Positions 17,451 to 28,653 are shown, numbered from the stretch's first letter. The stretch: DNA of 64,000 nt from UBA2988 sp965237965 (GCA_965237965.1 CBDEGT010000003.1:1364001-1428000), one strand, 5' to 3'. Notes: a model not told the origin generated them from the letters alone. Made by a program: numbers and translations.

Positions 17451-20071
17451 ACCACGCTCCCCCGCTCGCCGCGCTGGCGCTGCTGGTTGCCGTGCTTCCC
17501 ACGAGCCTTCTCGGACAGTCGCCCGGCGGGTACCAGACCGCGAGCGAGGCCTGGCAGACCGGCGCCTACGACGACGCGATCGATGCCTTCGGGGCGCTGG
17601 CCGCCCGTTCGGAAGCAGCAGCCGAGGTGCACAGGGCATACGCGCGTGTTCTCCTCGAGGTGGGCAGGGCCGATGACGCACAGCGGCATCTCGAGGGTGT
17701 CGGCGGAGCGCAGCTCGCCAACGCTCTCGGAGAGGTCCTTCTCGCGACCGGCCGCTGGGACGCGGCAGAGACGCAATTCCGGGCCGCCGTCCGCGGCGGC
17801 GCGTCCGACGCTGCCGCGGCTCGCGCCAACCTTGCGGAGCTGCTGTGGGACCGCGGTCGGCACGCCGAAGCGCTCGAGATGTTCGATGGCTTCATCGATC
17901 TGTTCAACCGGAGCCAGGGGCTGGGCGCAGCCGAACTGATGGCCGTAGGACGGGCCGTGCGTCGCCTCGCGGTCACCAACCCACAGCTCTTTCAGGATGC
18001 CCTGATGGCGTTCGACCGGGCGGCGACAGTGGCGCCAGGTGCTCCGCTCCCCAGGATCCTGGTGGGCGAGCTCTTCCTGGAAAAATACAACGCTACCGAG
18101 GCACACGACTCGTTCGGGCAGGCGCTCGCACGCAACCCGAAGCACCCTCGTGCGCTACTGGGCGAGGCCCGAGCGCTCGACTTCGACGGTGCGCCTGGCG
18201 CCGTCGAGCTGGTCGAGCGAGCACTCGAGACCAACCCGCGCTCCGCTCCCGCGCACGCGCTGCACGCCCGCCTCGCCCTCTCCGCTGAGGACTTCCGCGG
18301 CGCCGCTCGAGCCGCGCAGGCCGCGCTCGACGCGAACCCGGGGTCGCTCGAAGCGCTCGCCGTAATGGGAGCGACCCTTTTCCTTTCCGGCGACCTGACC
18401 GGCTTTGCAGACGTCCGCGACCGTGCGATCGCGATCAATCCGGCCGCGTCCGATTTCTTCGTCACGGTCGCGGAGATCGCCGTGCAGCACCGCCGGTACG
18501 CCGAGGCGGTCGAAATGGCCGGCCACGCAGTGGCCCTCGACAGCCTCGCGTGGGGTGCGATGGGGCTGCTGGGGATGAATCAGATGCGAGTCGGAGCGAT
18601 CGAAGACGGACACGCCAACCTGGAGCGAGCGTTCAAGGGTGATCCCTACAACCCTTGGTTCAAGAACAGCCTCGACCTGCTCGACACCTTCTCCCGATAC
18701 GAGAGCATCCGCACATCCCATTTCCTCGTCCTCCTGCGCGACGACGAGGCGGCCCTGCTCGCACCCTACGTCGAGGCTCTCGCCGAGGAGGCCTACGCGG
18801 CGCTTCATGCGCGCTACGGCGTCGAGCCGCCGAACCCGATCCGCCTCGAGCTCTTCCCTCGGCACGCTGACTTCTCGGTACGCACGCTCGGGCTCACCGG
18901 GCTGGGCGCGCTGGGCGTAGCTTTTGGCCCGGTGCTCGTGATGGATTCGCCCTCCGCCCTCGAGCCGGGCGAGTTCAACTGGGGCTCTACCCTCTGGCAC
19001 GAGCTCGCGCACGCGTTCCACCTGGCGATGACCGGGAACAAGGTGCCCCGGTGGTTTACCGAGGGGCTCGCTGTGCACGAGCAGCGAGCCGCGCGACCCG
19101 GATGGGGCCATCCCCCTGCGCTCGACTTCCTGAAGGCGTACCGCGCCGACCGCCTGCCACCGGCGAGCGAGCTCAACCGCGGATTCATGCGCCCGGAGTA
19201 TCCGGGGCAGGTAATCCACAGCTATTTTATGGCTTCGCTCGCGTTCGCATGGATGGAGCAAGAGCACGGGCGGGATGCGGTCCTCGGGATGCTCCGTGGG
19301 TACGACGAGGGACGAGACACCCAGGCGCTGGTGCGCGAGGTCCTTGGGCTCGACCTCGCAGGCTTCGATCGGGCAGTCGACCGCTACATCCGGGACCGCT
19401 ACTCGGACGCCTTCCGCGCAACCGAGCCGATCGACGAAGCGCCGGCAAGAGACTCCCCGCTCGATGCGTTCCGAGCGGCCGCGCGTCGCCATCCGGATCA
19501 CTTCCCCACCCGGCTTCGGCTCGGGCAGCAGCTGTTCGAGGCGGGCCGCATGGACGAGGCCGAGATCGAGCTGAGGGAGGCGCTGCGGCTCTTCCCCGGG
19601 TACGCCGAGGTGGACGGACCCTTTCTGTATCTGGCGCGCATCCATCGCGAGCGGGGCGAGCTCGAGCGGGCAGCGAACGCGCTCGGTCAGCTCGGCATGC
19701 TGAACGAAAACGCACTCGAGGTTCACCTCGCCGAGGCCGAGGTGCGGAGCGAGCTTGGCGACCACACGGGAGCCGCCCGTGCGCTGGAGCGGGCCGTCAT
19801 GATCCATCCGTACGAGATCGGGGTGCATCAGCGGCTTGCCGACCTGTACGCACTGCTGGGTGACCCCGACGGCGCCGTCCGCGAACGGCGGGCGGTGGTG
19901 GCGCTCGATCCCGTGGACCGTGCCGATGCGCGGTACCGGTTGGCCCGCGCGCTCCTCTCCGCGGGCAGCCGGGACGAGGCGCGCCGCGAGGTCGTTCGAG
20001 CGCTCGAGGTTGCGCCCAACTACGAGGCCGCGCTGGAGCTGCTCCTCGAACTGCGTGGCATCGACCGATGA
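17447..20071 (+). CDS. TPR protein with a gluzincin (peptidase MA-like) domain
   Basis: 874 residues, ATG overlapping the previous stop (ATGA). A signal peptide (LLVAVLPTSLLGQ) is followed by TPR repeats to about residue 400, then a zinc protease domain with HELAH (His518, Glu519, His522) and a downstream Glu539 in WFTEGLAVHE. The HExxH plus Glu spacing fits the gluzincin clan. Further TPRs run from about 670 to the end. The enzyme would be periplasmic and bound to partners through the TPRs. The neighbours suggest that it cleaves or processes envelope proteins together with the VWA and DUF4159 proteins. The active site looks complete. Confidence 0.78.
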   Translation: MNHAPPLAALALLVAVLPTSLLGQSPGGYQTASEAWQTGAYDDAIDAFGALAARSEAAAEVHRAYARVLLEVGRADDAQRHLEGVGGAQLANALGEVLLATGRWDAAETQFRAAVRGGASDAAAARANLAELLWDRGRHAEALEMFDGFIDLFNRSQGLGAAELMAVGRAVRRLAVTNPQLFQDALMAFDRAATVAPGAPLPRILVGELFLEKYNATEAHDSFGQALARNPKHPRALLGEARALDFDGAPGAVELVERALETNPRSAPAHALHARLALSAEDFRGAARAAQAALDANPGSLEALAVMGATLFLSGDLTGFADVRDRAIAINPAASDFFVTVAEIAVQHRRYAEAVEMAGHAVALDSLAWGAMGLLGMNQMRVGAIEDGHANLERAFKGDPYNPWFKNSLDLLDTFSRYESIRTSHFLVLLRDDEAALLAPYVEALAEEAYAALHARYGVEPPNPIRLELFPRHADFSVRTLGLTGLGALGVAFGPVLVMDSPSALEPGEFNWGSTLWHELAHAFHLAMTGNKVPRWFTEGLAVHEQRAARPGWGHPPALDFLKAYRADRLPPASELNRGFMRPEYPGQVIHSYFMASLAFAWMEQEHGRDAVLGMLRGYDEGRDTQALVREVLGLDLAGFDRAVDRYIRDRYSDAFRATEPIDEAPARDSPLDAFRAAARRHPDHFPTRLRLGQQLFEAGRMDEAEIELREALRLFPGYAEVDGPFLYLARIHRERGELERAANALGQLGMLNENALEVHLAEAEVRSELGDHTGAARALERAVMIHPYEIGVHQRLADLYALLGDPDGAVRERRAVVALDPVDRADARYRLARALLSAGSRDEARREVVRALEVAPNYEAALELLLELRGIDR

Positions 20072-20874
20072 GGCCGTCCGCTGCGGTAGTCGGGCTGTGT
20101 ACTTGGATCGCCTCGAGCGCCGGGGGACCGGCGATCGGTGCGTCCCTCCCGACCCGTGCGAGACCACAGCCGCCCCCACCCCAGGAGGCGAACGCACCCT
20201 ACGACGGCCGCTTCGCGTTCGTGCGCATCCGCTACGACGACGGCGGCGATGACCTTCGCGGCGGCTTCTTCGGCTACTCTCGGGGTGGGCGCGAGCCGTT
20301 CTGGGCACACGACACGCCGCGTGCCGAGCATAACTTCCTCCGCATCATGGAAGAGCTGACCGTCGTGCCCACTGCACCGGACAGCCGCCTCGTCCTGGAG
20401 GCGGACGACCCCGACCTGTTCCGCTATCCGGTGGCGTACATCGTCGAGGTGGGCTACTGGCGCCCCTCCGACAGCGAGGTCGCCGCCCTGAGCACCTGGC
20501 TCAGGAAGGGCGGGTTTCTGATAGTGGACGATTTCCGGGGAGCGCACTTCCTCAACTTCGAGGCCCAGTTGAGCAAGGTGCTCCCGGAGGCACGCTTGCT
20601 GCCCCTCGAGGCTGGACAGGAGGTGTTCGACTCCTTCTTCCACATCGACGATCCGTACAGCCTGATTCCACCCTACGATCGAGACCTCACCCCGGTCTAC
20701 CTTGGGGTGTTCGAGGACAATGATCCCCGTCGTCGACTTATGGTGGTGGTGAACTACAACACCGACCTGGCAGAGTACTGGGAGTTTTCGGACTACGAAT
20801 ATTATCCGATCGATCTTTCCAACGATGCGTACAAGTTCGGGGTCAATTATGTGATCTACGGCCTCACCCACTGA
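20068..20874 (+). CDS. DUF4159 protein (second copy)
   Basis: 268 residues, ATG overlapping the protease stop (ATGA). A weak signal segment and a proline-rich linker precede the DUF4159 domain: RFAFVRIRYDD, WAHDTPRAEHNF, the hallmark GGFLIVDDFRGAHF, and the closing YKFGVNYVIYGLTH. It is clearly related to the protein at 13235 but diverged, so the two copies frame the VWA, C13-like and protease genes. The stop codon lies inside the left arm of a long palindrome, hinting that transcript ends or mRNA stability are set here. Confidence 0.75.
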   Translation: MRPSAAVVGLCTWIASSAGGPAIGASLPTRARPQPPPPQEANAPYDGRFAFVRIRYDDGGDDLRGGFFGYSRGGREPFWAHDTPRAEHNFLRIMEELTVVPTAPDSRLVLEADDPDLFRYPVAYIVEVGYWRPSDSEVAALSTWLRKGGFLIVDDFRGAHFLNFEAQLSKVLPEARLLPLEAGQEVFDSFFHIDDPYSLIPPYDRDLTPVYLGVFEDNDPRRRLMVVVNYNTDLAEYWEFSDYEYYPIDLSNDAYKFGVNYVIYGLTH

Positions 20875-20998
20875 ATGGCGCAGAGAAATCGCATGACTCG
20901 GCGTCAGGCTCGTCGGCCCTCGGTGCGGCGTACTTCAAGTACGCCTCCTTCGGGCCTTCTTCGCCTTCCTGGATTCACACGATTTCTCTGCGCCATTC
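20873..20998 (+). repeat. 126-nt nested palindrome (possible repeat element or structured RNA)
   Basis: The outer arms 20873-20891 and 20980-20998 are perfect 19-bp reverse complements, starting within the TGA of the upstream gene. Inside, ggccc/gggcc and a perfect 9-bp hairpin (ggcgtactt / aagtacgcc around 20927-20945) share the same axis, so the whole unit can fold into one long imperfect stem. It lies between the two halves of the envelope cluster and upstream of moxR. It has no open frame. It could be a dispersed repeat unit, a terminator or an RNA processing site; no second copy was seen in this window. Confidence 0.7.
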
Positions 20999-21046
20999 CC
21001 TTGAGTCGGCTATAACTCAACCAGCGCGTAAACCCGGGAGCACTCC

Positions 21047-22087
<1,041 letters not shown>

Positions 22088-22088
22088 A

Positions 22089-23024
22089 GTGTCGCACCAT
22101 CGCACCCAGGCCCGCACCGATACTCCCGGAGCCCGGTTCCTCGACCCGATCGTGTTGGCGCGGATCGACAACCTGGAGCTTCTGGCGCGTACGGTGGTGG
22201 ACGGCTTCCTGCACGGGCTTCACAGCTCGCCCTACCTGGGTCTGTCGATGGAGTTCGCAGAGCACCGCGCGTACATGCATGGCGACGACATCCGCAAGAT
22301 CGACTGGCGCCTGTTCGCCCGCACCGACCGGCATTACGTCAAGCAATACGAAGCGGAGACGAACGCCAACTTCGCAATTTTACTGGACACGTCGAGTTCC
22401 ATGTCGTACGGCAGTGGTTCGGTCACCAAGCTGGACTACGCTCGCTTCCTGGCCGCGGCGCTCACCTACTTCTCGAGGAGGCAGCGCGATCGCGTCGGGC
22501 TCTACACATTCGACTCGGAAGTCGTCGAGCACGTACGCCCGTCGGTGCGTCACCTCGATCAGGTGCTGCACGCGCTCGAGCGGGTCGTTCCGGGCCGACC
22601 CGGAGCGCTCGGCCCACCGCTATTGACCGTCGCCAGCACGTTTCGCCGGCGAGGCATCATGGTGCTGATTTCGGATTTCTACGAGACTCCCGAAGCGATC
22701 GTGGACGCGCTCCGCCCCCTGTCCGGGCAGGGGCACGACCTGATCGTCTTCCATGTCCTCGACCCGGCTGAGCTCGACTTCCCGTTCGAAAAGCCGGCGA
22801 GCTTCGAGGACCTGGAGACCGGCGAGCGCTTCCCTGTGGTCCCGGAGAAACTGAGGGACGACTACCGCGAGGTGGTGCGCGCGCACGTTGCCGAGGTGGA
22901 GCGGCGCGTGCTCGGGCAGGGCGCCCAGTACACGCTCCTCGACACCGGGCAGCCGCTCGACCTCGCGCTCTTCCGCTACCTGCTCGCACGTCAGAAGGCT
23001 CAGAGCGGTAGGGGAGCGGCCTGA
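22089..23024 (+). CDS. DUF58 domain protein (VWA-like MoxR partner)
   Basis: 311 residues, GTG start 1 nt after the moxR stop. The DUF58 signature is clear: GLSMEFAEHRAYMHGDDIRKIDWRLFART in the middle (landmarks EFAEHR, GDDIRKIDW) followed by a VWA-type strand with MIDAS-like DTSSSMS near residue 98 and VLISDFYE. No TM helix is seen, so it is cytoplasmic or peripheral. It is the usual direct partner of MoxR and sits 6 nt before the BatA-like gene. Confidence 0.9.
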   Translation: MSHHRTQARTDTPGARFLDPIVLARIDNLELLARTVVDGFLHGLHSSPYLGLSMEFAEHRAYMHGDDIRKIDWRLFARTDRHYVKQYEAETNANFAILLDTSSSMSYGSGSVTKLDYARFLAAALTYFSRRQRDRVGLYTFDSEVVEHVRPSVRHLDQVLHALERVVPGRPGALGPPLLTVASTFRRRGIMVLISDFYETPEAIVDALRPLSGQGHDLIVFHVLDPAELDFPFEKPASFEDLETGERFPVVPEKLRDDYREVVRAHVAEVERRVLGQGAQYTLLDTGQPLDLALFRYLLARQKAQSGRGAA

Positions 23025-23030
23025 GAAGCC

Positions 23031-25139
23031 ATGCCCATCGGATTTCTGGTTCCGCTCTTCCTCGCCGGGCTGGCCGCCATCGCCATCCCGATCTGGGTCC
23101 ACCTCACGCGCAAACAGCGAAGTCTGGTGGTGCCCTTCCCCTCGCTCATGTTCCTGCAGCAGATCCCCTTCAAGGAGGATCGACGACGCACCCTGCATCA
23201 CTGGCTTCTGCTCGCGCTGCGCGCCCTTGCGGTCGCCCTGCTCGTGGCCGCGTTCGCGCGACCGTTCTACAGCGGTGGGGAGGCGCTGGCGGCGGTGGGG
23301 TCGGGGCCACGCGAAGTCGTCCTGCTACTCGATCGCTCGTACAGCATGGCGGCGGACGGTCACTGGGAAGCGGCTCGAACAGCGGTCGCACGCGAGGTGG
23401 CGGGGCTCGGGCCGGTCGACCGCGCCAGCCTGATCGTGTTCGACCAGGGCGCCGAGGCGGTGGTGCGATCGGAGAGCGACCAACGCCGGTTGAACGCCGC
23501 GCTCGACACGCTCACGCCTGGCTGGGGCGCTACCCGCTACGGGCCCGGCCTCAAGCTCGCGCAGACCATCCTGGAGGAGTCCGAGCACCCCGCCCGTGAG
23601 CTCGTTCTGGTGAGCGACTTCCAGCGCCGCGGGTGGACGGGTGAGGAGGGGGTGCGGCTTCCAGCCGGGACCACGGTGCGTACGGCTTCGGTGGCCGGTG
23701 AAAACGGGCCCAACGTAGCGGTCGCGGACGTGGCACTTCGCCGTGACCGCTTTTCGGGCCGAGAACGCGTGGCTCCGAGCGCACGGCTGGTCCGAACCGG
23801 CGGAGAAGAGCCAGCGGAGGTCGAGGTCGTTCTCGAGATCGACGGGCGCGAAGTGCAGCGCCGCCCCGTCACCCTGCCGGCGGCAGGCGCAGCTACCGTC
23901 GCCTTCTCGCCGCTCCTGATCGGCGAACGACACACGCGCGGGACCGTGCGGGTGCCGTCCGACCGGCTTCCCCGCGATGACACGCGCCACTTCGTGCTTT
24001 CACCCGGAACGGCTCTGCCCGTGCGCATCTATACGCGACCGGGGGCGCCCCCAGAGACCAGCCTGTACCTCAGCCGTGCCCTGGACATCACCGAGGACGG
24101 CACCTTCGATGTTTCGACTCGGAACTGGGGCGCGGGAGCAGCGGACGGGCTGACCCGCGCGCACGTAGTCGTGCTGGCGGACGTGCCATTCCCGGCCGGG
24201 GGCGGCGGCGCCGCACTGCGGGAGATGGTGGAGGAGGGGGGCGGCCTCCTGATCATAGCCGGTCAGTCCGGCGGATGGAGCGCCAACGAGGACGCCTGGA
24301 TCGGTGCCCGCATCGGCGCTCCGGTGGACCGGATGGACCGGGGCGGCGGCCGGATCGGGTGGGTGGACTACGACCATCCGACCTTCCAGCTCTTTCGCGG
24401 CCCGCGCAGTGGCGACTTCACGAGCACCCGCTTCTACCGGCACCGTGCGCTGGTGGTGCCGGACGGCCAAGGGGTGCTCGCCCGGTTCGACGACGGCAGC
24501 CCGGCGCTGCTCGAGCGGCGCGTGGCGAATGGCCGAGTGCTGATATGGACCTCCTCCCTCGACGCGCTCTGGAACGATCTGGCCCTCCAGCCCGTGTTCC
24601 TCCCCTTCATCCATCAGGTCGTGTGGTACGCGTCCGGGCGCAGCGAGACCCTCCCATGGTTCACCGCCGGCCAGGTGCTCGACGTCTCGGACGCGCGTGC
24701 CATGGCAACGGCCGGCCTGCTCGAGGCCATCGAGCAGGGAGAGTACCTGGAAGGGGACCGGGTGGTGATCGATCCGGCCGGGAACCCGGTCCGTTTGCCA
24801 GAAGGGGTGGGACCACACTACCTCGACCTTCGCGACGCGGGCTTCTATACGATGCGCCCTCCGGGCGACGCGAGCGGCCGTCCGCTGGCGGTGGCCGTGA
24901 ACGTCGACATGGCCGAGTCCGACCCAGCCGCGATGGACCCCGAGGAGATCGAGGTCGCGCTCGCGGCGACCGCGGGAGGCGAGGCAGCGGGCACACCCCG
25001 ATCGGCGCTGGCGCTGCAACGAGTGGACATCGAGCGGCGCCAGTCGGTATGGCGGCTGCTTCTGGTGGTGGTCCTGGCGCTGCTCGCCACGGAAACGGTG
25101 CTGGCCAACCGCCGGTCGGCCGCTCCGACCACCGGCTGA
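23031..25139 (+). CDS. BatA-like VWA membrane protein
   Basis: 702 residues, ATG start. The N-terminal BatA domain (FLVPLFLAGLAAIAIPIWVHLT, a TM helix, then FPSLMFLQQIPFKEDRRR and a second TM helix) is diagnostic. A VWA domain follows with the MIDAS sequence DRSYSM and VLVSDFQRRGW. A GATase-like region lies near residue 400 (GGGLLIIAGQSGGW), and a TM helix closes the chain. Like the 760-residue protein at 14125 it combines VWA and GATase-like parts, so the cluster has two related large proteins. Confidence 0.85.
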   Translation: MPIGFLVPLFLAGLAAIAIPIWVHLTRKQRSLVVPFPSLMFLQQIPFKEDRRRTLHHWLLLALRALAVALLVAAFARPFYSGGEALAAVGSGPREVVLLLDRSYSMAADGHWEAARTAVAREVAGLGPVDRASLIVFDQGAEAVVRSESDQRRLNAALDTLTPGWGATRYGPGLKLAQTILEESEHPARELVLVSDFQRRGWTGEEGVRLPAGTTVRTASVAGENGPNVAVADVALRRDRFSGRERVAPSARLVRTGGEEPAEVEVVLEIDGREVQRRPVTLPAAGAATVAFSPLLIGERHTRGTVRVPSDRLPRDDTRHFVLSPGTALPVRIYTRPGAPPETSLYLSRALDITEDGTFDVSTRNWGAGAADGLTRAHVVVLADVPFPAGGGGAALREMVEEGGGLLIIAGQSGGWSANEDAWIGARIGAPVDRMDRGGGRIGWVDYDHPTFQLFRGPRSGDFTSTRFYRHRALVVPDGQGVLARFDDGSPALLERRVANGRVLIWTSSLDALWNDLALQPVFLPFIHQVVWYASGRSETLPWFTAGQVLDVSDARAMATAGLLEAIEQGEYLEGDRVVIDPAGNPVRLPEGVGPHYLDLRDAGFYTMRPPGDASGRPLAVAVNVDMAESDPAAMDPEEIEVALAATAGGEAAGTPRSALALQRVDIERRQSVWRLLLVVVLALLATETVLANRRSAAPTTG

Positions 25140-25200
25140 GGGAACTCACGGCGGGCGGTGGGTGAAGAGGATGAGCACAACCACCCCCCTAGGAGAACCG

Positions 25201-28200
25201 ATGGACATGCAGCGCATGCGTGATCGTGAGAGGGTGCTGAGGGTTCTCACGAGCGTCCGGCGCCGTTGGCGGCTCCGGATTGCGCTCCGTGGCAGCGCGG
25301 TCGTGCTCGCTGCGTGCACCGCGGCCTTCCTGGTCTCCGCGTACGGGGTGAACGCCCTACGCTTCAGCCCCGGCGCGCTGCTCACGTTCCGTTTGCTCAC
25401 CTGGTTGGTGGTCGGCGTCGTCACGATCCGCTACCTGATCCGTCCGCTCCGCCGCCGTGTCGGTGACGATCAGGTGGCGCTGTACCTGGAGGAGCACGAG
25501 CCCACCCTGGAGGCCACGCTACTTGCGGCGGTCGAGGCCGAGCGGGAGGGCGAGCACTACTCGCCCGACCTGGTGCGCGGCCTGGTGCGGGCCGCGGTTC
25601 AGCGTGCCGCCGCGGTCGAGGACGGTCGCAGGATCGAACAAGGGCGGTTGTTCCGCTCCGGCGGGATCCTGGCAGGCGTGGTCGTGGCCGCGCTCGCCGT
25701 CCTCCTGCTCTCCCCCTCAGGGGTGCGCCACGGCCTCTCGGCACTGCTCAGGCCCACGGCGGGCGCGGCGGACGTCAATCCATACTCGATCACCGTGGCC
25801 CCGGGCAACGCCGTGACCGCACGCGGAGCGGATCTGCTCGTGACCGCCGAGCTGGAAGGGTTCGGATCCGCAGAGGCCACACTCCATACGCGCGAGCGTG
25901 ACGGCGAGCCGTTCCGCCAGATTTCGATGCTCCCCGGCACAGCAGATGGCTCCTTTGAGTTGCTCCTGCTCAACCTCGCGGAAGGCGCCGACTACTTCGT
26001 CGAGGCCGACGGGACGCGTTCCCCCCTGTTCCGCATCGACGTGGCCGACCTGCCCTACGTGGATCGGCTCGAGCAGCTGCTCCGCTTCCCAGCCTACACG
26101 GCCCTCCCCGAGCGCGTGATCGAGGACGGCGGGGATATCGCCGCGATGACGGGCACCGTGGTCTCCCTGACGGTGCATCCGACCATCCCCACGGCCCAGG
26201 GCCGTCTAATCGTGGAGGGACGTCCGCCCGTGGATCTGGCGGCGCGTGGCGATGGCGCGCTCACAGCCGAGTTCACCGTCACAGAAGACGGGTTCTATCG
26301 GATCGAGTTGGCGGCCCCGGACGGGCGTTTGGTCGAGGGATCCCCGCGCTACACCATCGACGCGCTCGAGGACCAGCCGCCCCAGGTGAGCGTGATCAAG
26401 CCCGGACGCGATGGTAACGCGAGCCCGCTCGAGGAGGTCTACTTCGAGGTCGAGGCGCTGGACGATTACGGGGTCGCCTCCCTCTCGCTCGTTTACTCCG
26501 TGAACGGAGGCGAGCCGAGGACGATCCAGGTGTTCGAGGGCGGCCAACAGCCCTTATCGGAGGCATCGGCGGGCCATACCGTCTACCTAGAGGAGCTCGG
26601 CCTCGAGGCAGGGGACCTCGTCACGTACTGGGCCACAGCCCGCGACACGAACGGGGCCACACGTGGTTCCGAGGTGACGAGTGACCTCTACTTTCTGACG
26701 ATCCGCGCGCTCGGCAACGAGTACCGTCAAGCCGACGCGCCTCCCGGTGGAGGAGGCGGCGGTGCCGGGATGGGCGGTGCAGAGGCGTCCCTCTCCGAGC
26801 TCCAGAAGCAGGTAATCGCAGCCACCTTCAACCTGGAACGTGACCGCGACCGGTACACGGGAGAGGAGTTCGCCGAGAACGCGGTGAGCGTGAGACTGGC
26901 CCAGGAGCGCGTGCGCCAGCAGGTGGAGACTCTGGTCGAGCGAATGGTGAACCGTGGCCTGTCCGCGGCCGAGGAGCAGTTCCGCAGCATCGCGGAAATG
27001 CTACCGGCTGCCGTGACCGAGATGGAGGAAGCGGAGCGGGAGCTAGGCGAGCAGGACGCGGATGAGGCGCTGCCGCACGAACAGAAGGCTCTGCAGCAAA
27101 TCCAGCGCGCTGAGGAAACGTACGAGCGCTACATCTCGCTCCAGCAGCAACAGGGTGGCGGTGGTGGTGGTGGCGGCGGCCCGAACGCCCAAGACCTCGC
27201 GGACCTGTTCGAGCTCGAGCTCGACAAGCTGCGCAACCAGTACGAGACCGTACAGCGAGGGGTGCGAGAACAGCAGGACAACCAGGTGGACGAGGTTCTC
27301 GAGCGACTGCGTGAGCTGGCCCGTCGGCAGCAGCAGGCGGCCGAGCGGCGCCGGCTCGAGGCTCAGGGGGGGGGCCGGGGGGGCGAAGAGCAGCGCGCGC
27401 TCGCCGAGCAGACCGAAGAGATGGCGCGGCAACTCGAACGGCTTGCGCGCGACAGTCGCGATCAGCAGCTGGCACAGACTGCGCGCGAGCTTCAGGACGT
27501 GGCCGAGCAGATGAGGCGCTCGGCGGCGCAGGGAGGGAGCGCTGGAGCAGCGGGAGCAGCGGCGGCTGCCGATCGCCTCGCCGAGGCCGAGCGGCGCCTC
27601 GAGCGGGAGCGCCAGGAACGGTTGGGGGAGAACGCGCGCGACGCCCTGGAGCGGGCGCAGGCGCTGGTCCAGGAGCAGCGCGAGGTGCGGGAAGAAGTAC
27701 GGAACCTCGGGAACCGGACCGGGGCGGACCGCGCCGAGCGCGTGAGCCGACTCCACGAGCGCAAGGACCGCATGGTCGCGGAGGTCGAGGATCTAAGGGA
27801 GCAGCTCCAGCGTGTCAGCGCGGAGGCCCAGCGCGAGGGCGACCGCGACGCCGCCCGTGGATTCGCCGGGGCCGCCGACGAGATCGAGGAACGCAAGATC
27901 CGCGAAAAACTCGCGTACTCGAAGGGCGTCGTTCAGCAGCGCCTCCAAGAGGGCTTCGCGACCACCTTCGAGGCCGAGATCGCCATGGATCTGGACGAGC
28001 TCGAGCGGCAGATCGCCTCCGCCGGAGAGGCGCTCGACGAGTCGGGACCGAATCCGATGGAGGAGGCCCTCGAGCGGACTCGCGCGCTCGCGAGGGGGAC
28101 CGAGACCCTCGACCGGAGACTCCAGCAGGGTCAGCAGAGCCAGCAGGGTCAGGACCAACAGGAGGGCGGACAGCAACCCGGTGGACGAGGGCTCGACCCG

Positions 28201-28653
28201 GGCGCGCAGGCCCAGGGAAGCCCGGGGGGAGCTCGGGACACCCAGTTCGGCGGCCCGTTCGGTGGCCCCACCGGCAGCAGCGAGTGGAACCGACCCCTTA
28301 CGCCGGACGAGATCCGCGACTATCGGCGGGAGTTCCAGGAGCGCCTGGGCGACGCCCAGGCGCTCCGCCGCTACCTGGAAGAGGCGGGCGCTGCGACCCA
28401 GGAGTTGGACGCGGTCGTGGACGCGCTGGAGGACCTGAGGGGCGCGCGCCCATGGGGCAACCTGCCCGAGCTCGAGCGGCTCCAGAATGAGCTGCGTGAG
28501 GGCCTACAGCGTCTCGAGTTCCGGCTCCGCCGTGAGGTGGAGGGCGACGGCTCGGATCGAGCCGTTCTCCGGGGGTCGGACGAGGTGCCGGAGGGCTTCC
28601 GAGGGCTCGTGGAGGAGTACTTCAGGGCTTTGTCGCGTGGCATCGGGCGCTGA
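25201..28653 (+). CDS. DUF4175-like membrane protein with long coiled coils
   Basis: About 1150 residues. ATG 25201 is preferred over GTG 25162 and ATG 25171 because AGGAG lies 5 nt before it. TM helices occur at about 32-50, 58-80 and 160-180. Beta-sandwich repeats extend to about residue 530 (ending LYFLTIRAL), then a Gly-rich linker and some 450 residues of Glu/Arg/Gln-rich coiled coil with poly-Gly and poly-Gln interruptions. The layout matches DUF4175 proteins, which follow MoxR/VWA genes. The soluble part should span or line the periplasm. Function is unknown. Confidence 0.75.
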   Translation: MDMQRMRDRERVLRVLTSVRRRWRLRIALRGSAVVLAACTAAFLVSAYGVNALRFSPGALLTFRLLTWLVVGVVTIRYLIRPLRRRVGDDQVALYLEEHEPTLEATLLAAVEAEREGEHYSPDLVRGLVRAAVQRAAAVEDGRRIEQGRLFRSGGILAGVVVAALAVLLLSPSGVRHGLSALLRPTAGAADVNPYSITVAPGNAVTARGADLLVTAELEGFGSAEATLHTRERDGEPFRQISMLPGTADGSFELLLLNLAEGADYFVEADGTRSPLFRIDVADLPYVDRLEQLLRFPAYTALPERVIEDGGDIAAMTGTVVSLTVHPTIPTAQGRLIVEGRPPVDLAARGDGALTAEFTVTEDGFYRIELAAPDGRLVEGSPRYTIDALEDQPPQVSVIKPGRDGNASPLEEVYFEVEALDDYGVASLSLVYSVNGGEPRTIQVFEGGQQPLSEASAGHTVYLEELGLEAGDLVTYWATARDTNGATRGSEVTSDLYFLTIRALGNEYRQADAPPGGGGGGAGMGGAEASLSELQKQVIAATFNLERDRDRYTGEEFAENAVSVRLAQERVRQQVETLVERMVNRGLSAAEEQFRSIAEMLPAAVTEMEEAERELGEQDADEALPHEQKALQQIQRAEETYERYISLQQQQGGGGGGGGGPNAQDLADLFELELDKLRNQYETVQRGVREQQDNQVDEVLERLRELARRQQQAAERRRLEAQGGGRGGEEQRALAEQTEEMARQLERLARDSRDQQLAQTARELQDVAEQMRRSAAQGGSAGAAGAAAAADRLAEAERRLERERQERLGENARDALERAQALVQEQREVREEVRNLGNRTGADRAERVSRLHERKDRMVAEVEDLREQLQRVSAEAQREGDRDAARGFAGAADEIEERKIREKLAYSKGVVQQRLQEGFATTFEAEIAMDLDELERQIASAGEALDESGPNPMEEALERTRALARGTETLDRRLQQGQQSQQGQDQQEGGQQPGGRGLDPGAQAQGSPGGARDTQFGGPFGGPTGSSEWNRPLTPDEIRDYRREFQERLGDAQALRRYLEEAGAATQELDAVVDALEDLRGARPWGNLPELERLQNELREGLQRLEFRLRREVEGDGSDRAVLRGSDEVPEGFRGLVEEYFRALSRGIGR

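Noticed and set aside
18155..20308. Very long minus-strand frame (717 codons) opposite the TPR protease
   Set aside because: It mirrors the coding strand of a gene with clear TPR and HELAH motifs and has no domain of its own.
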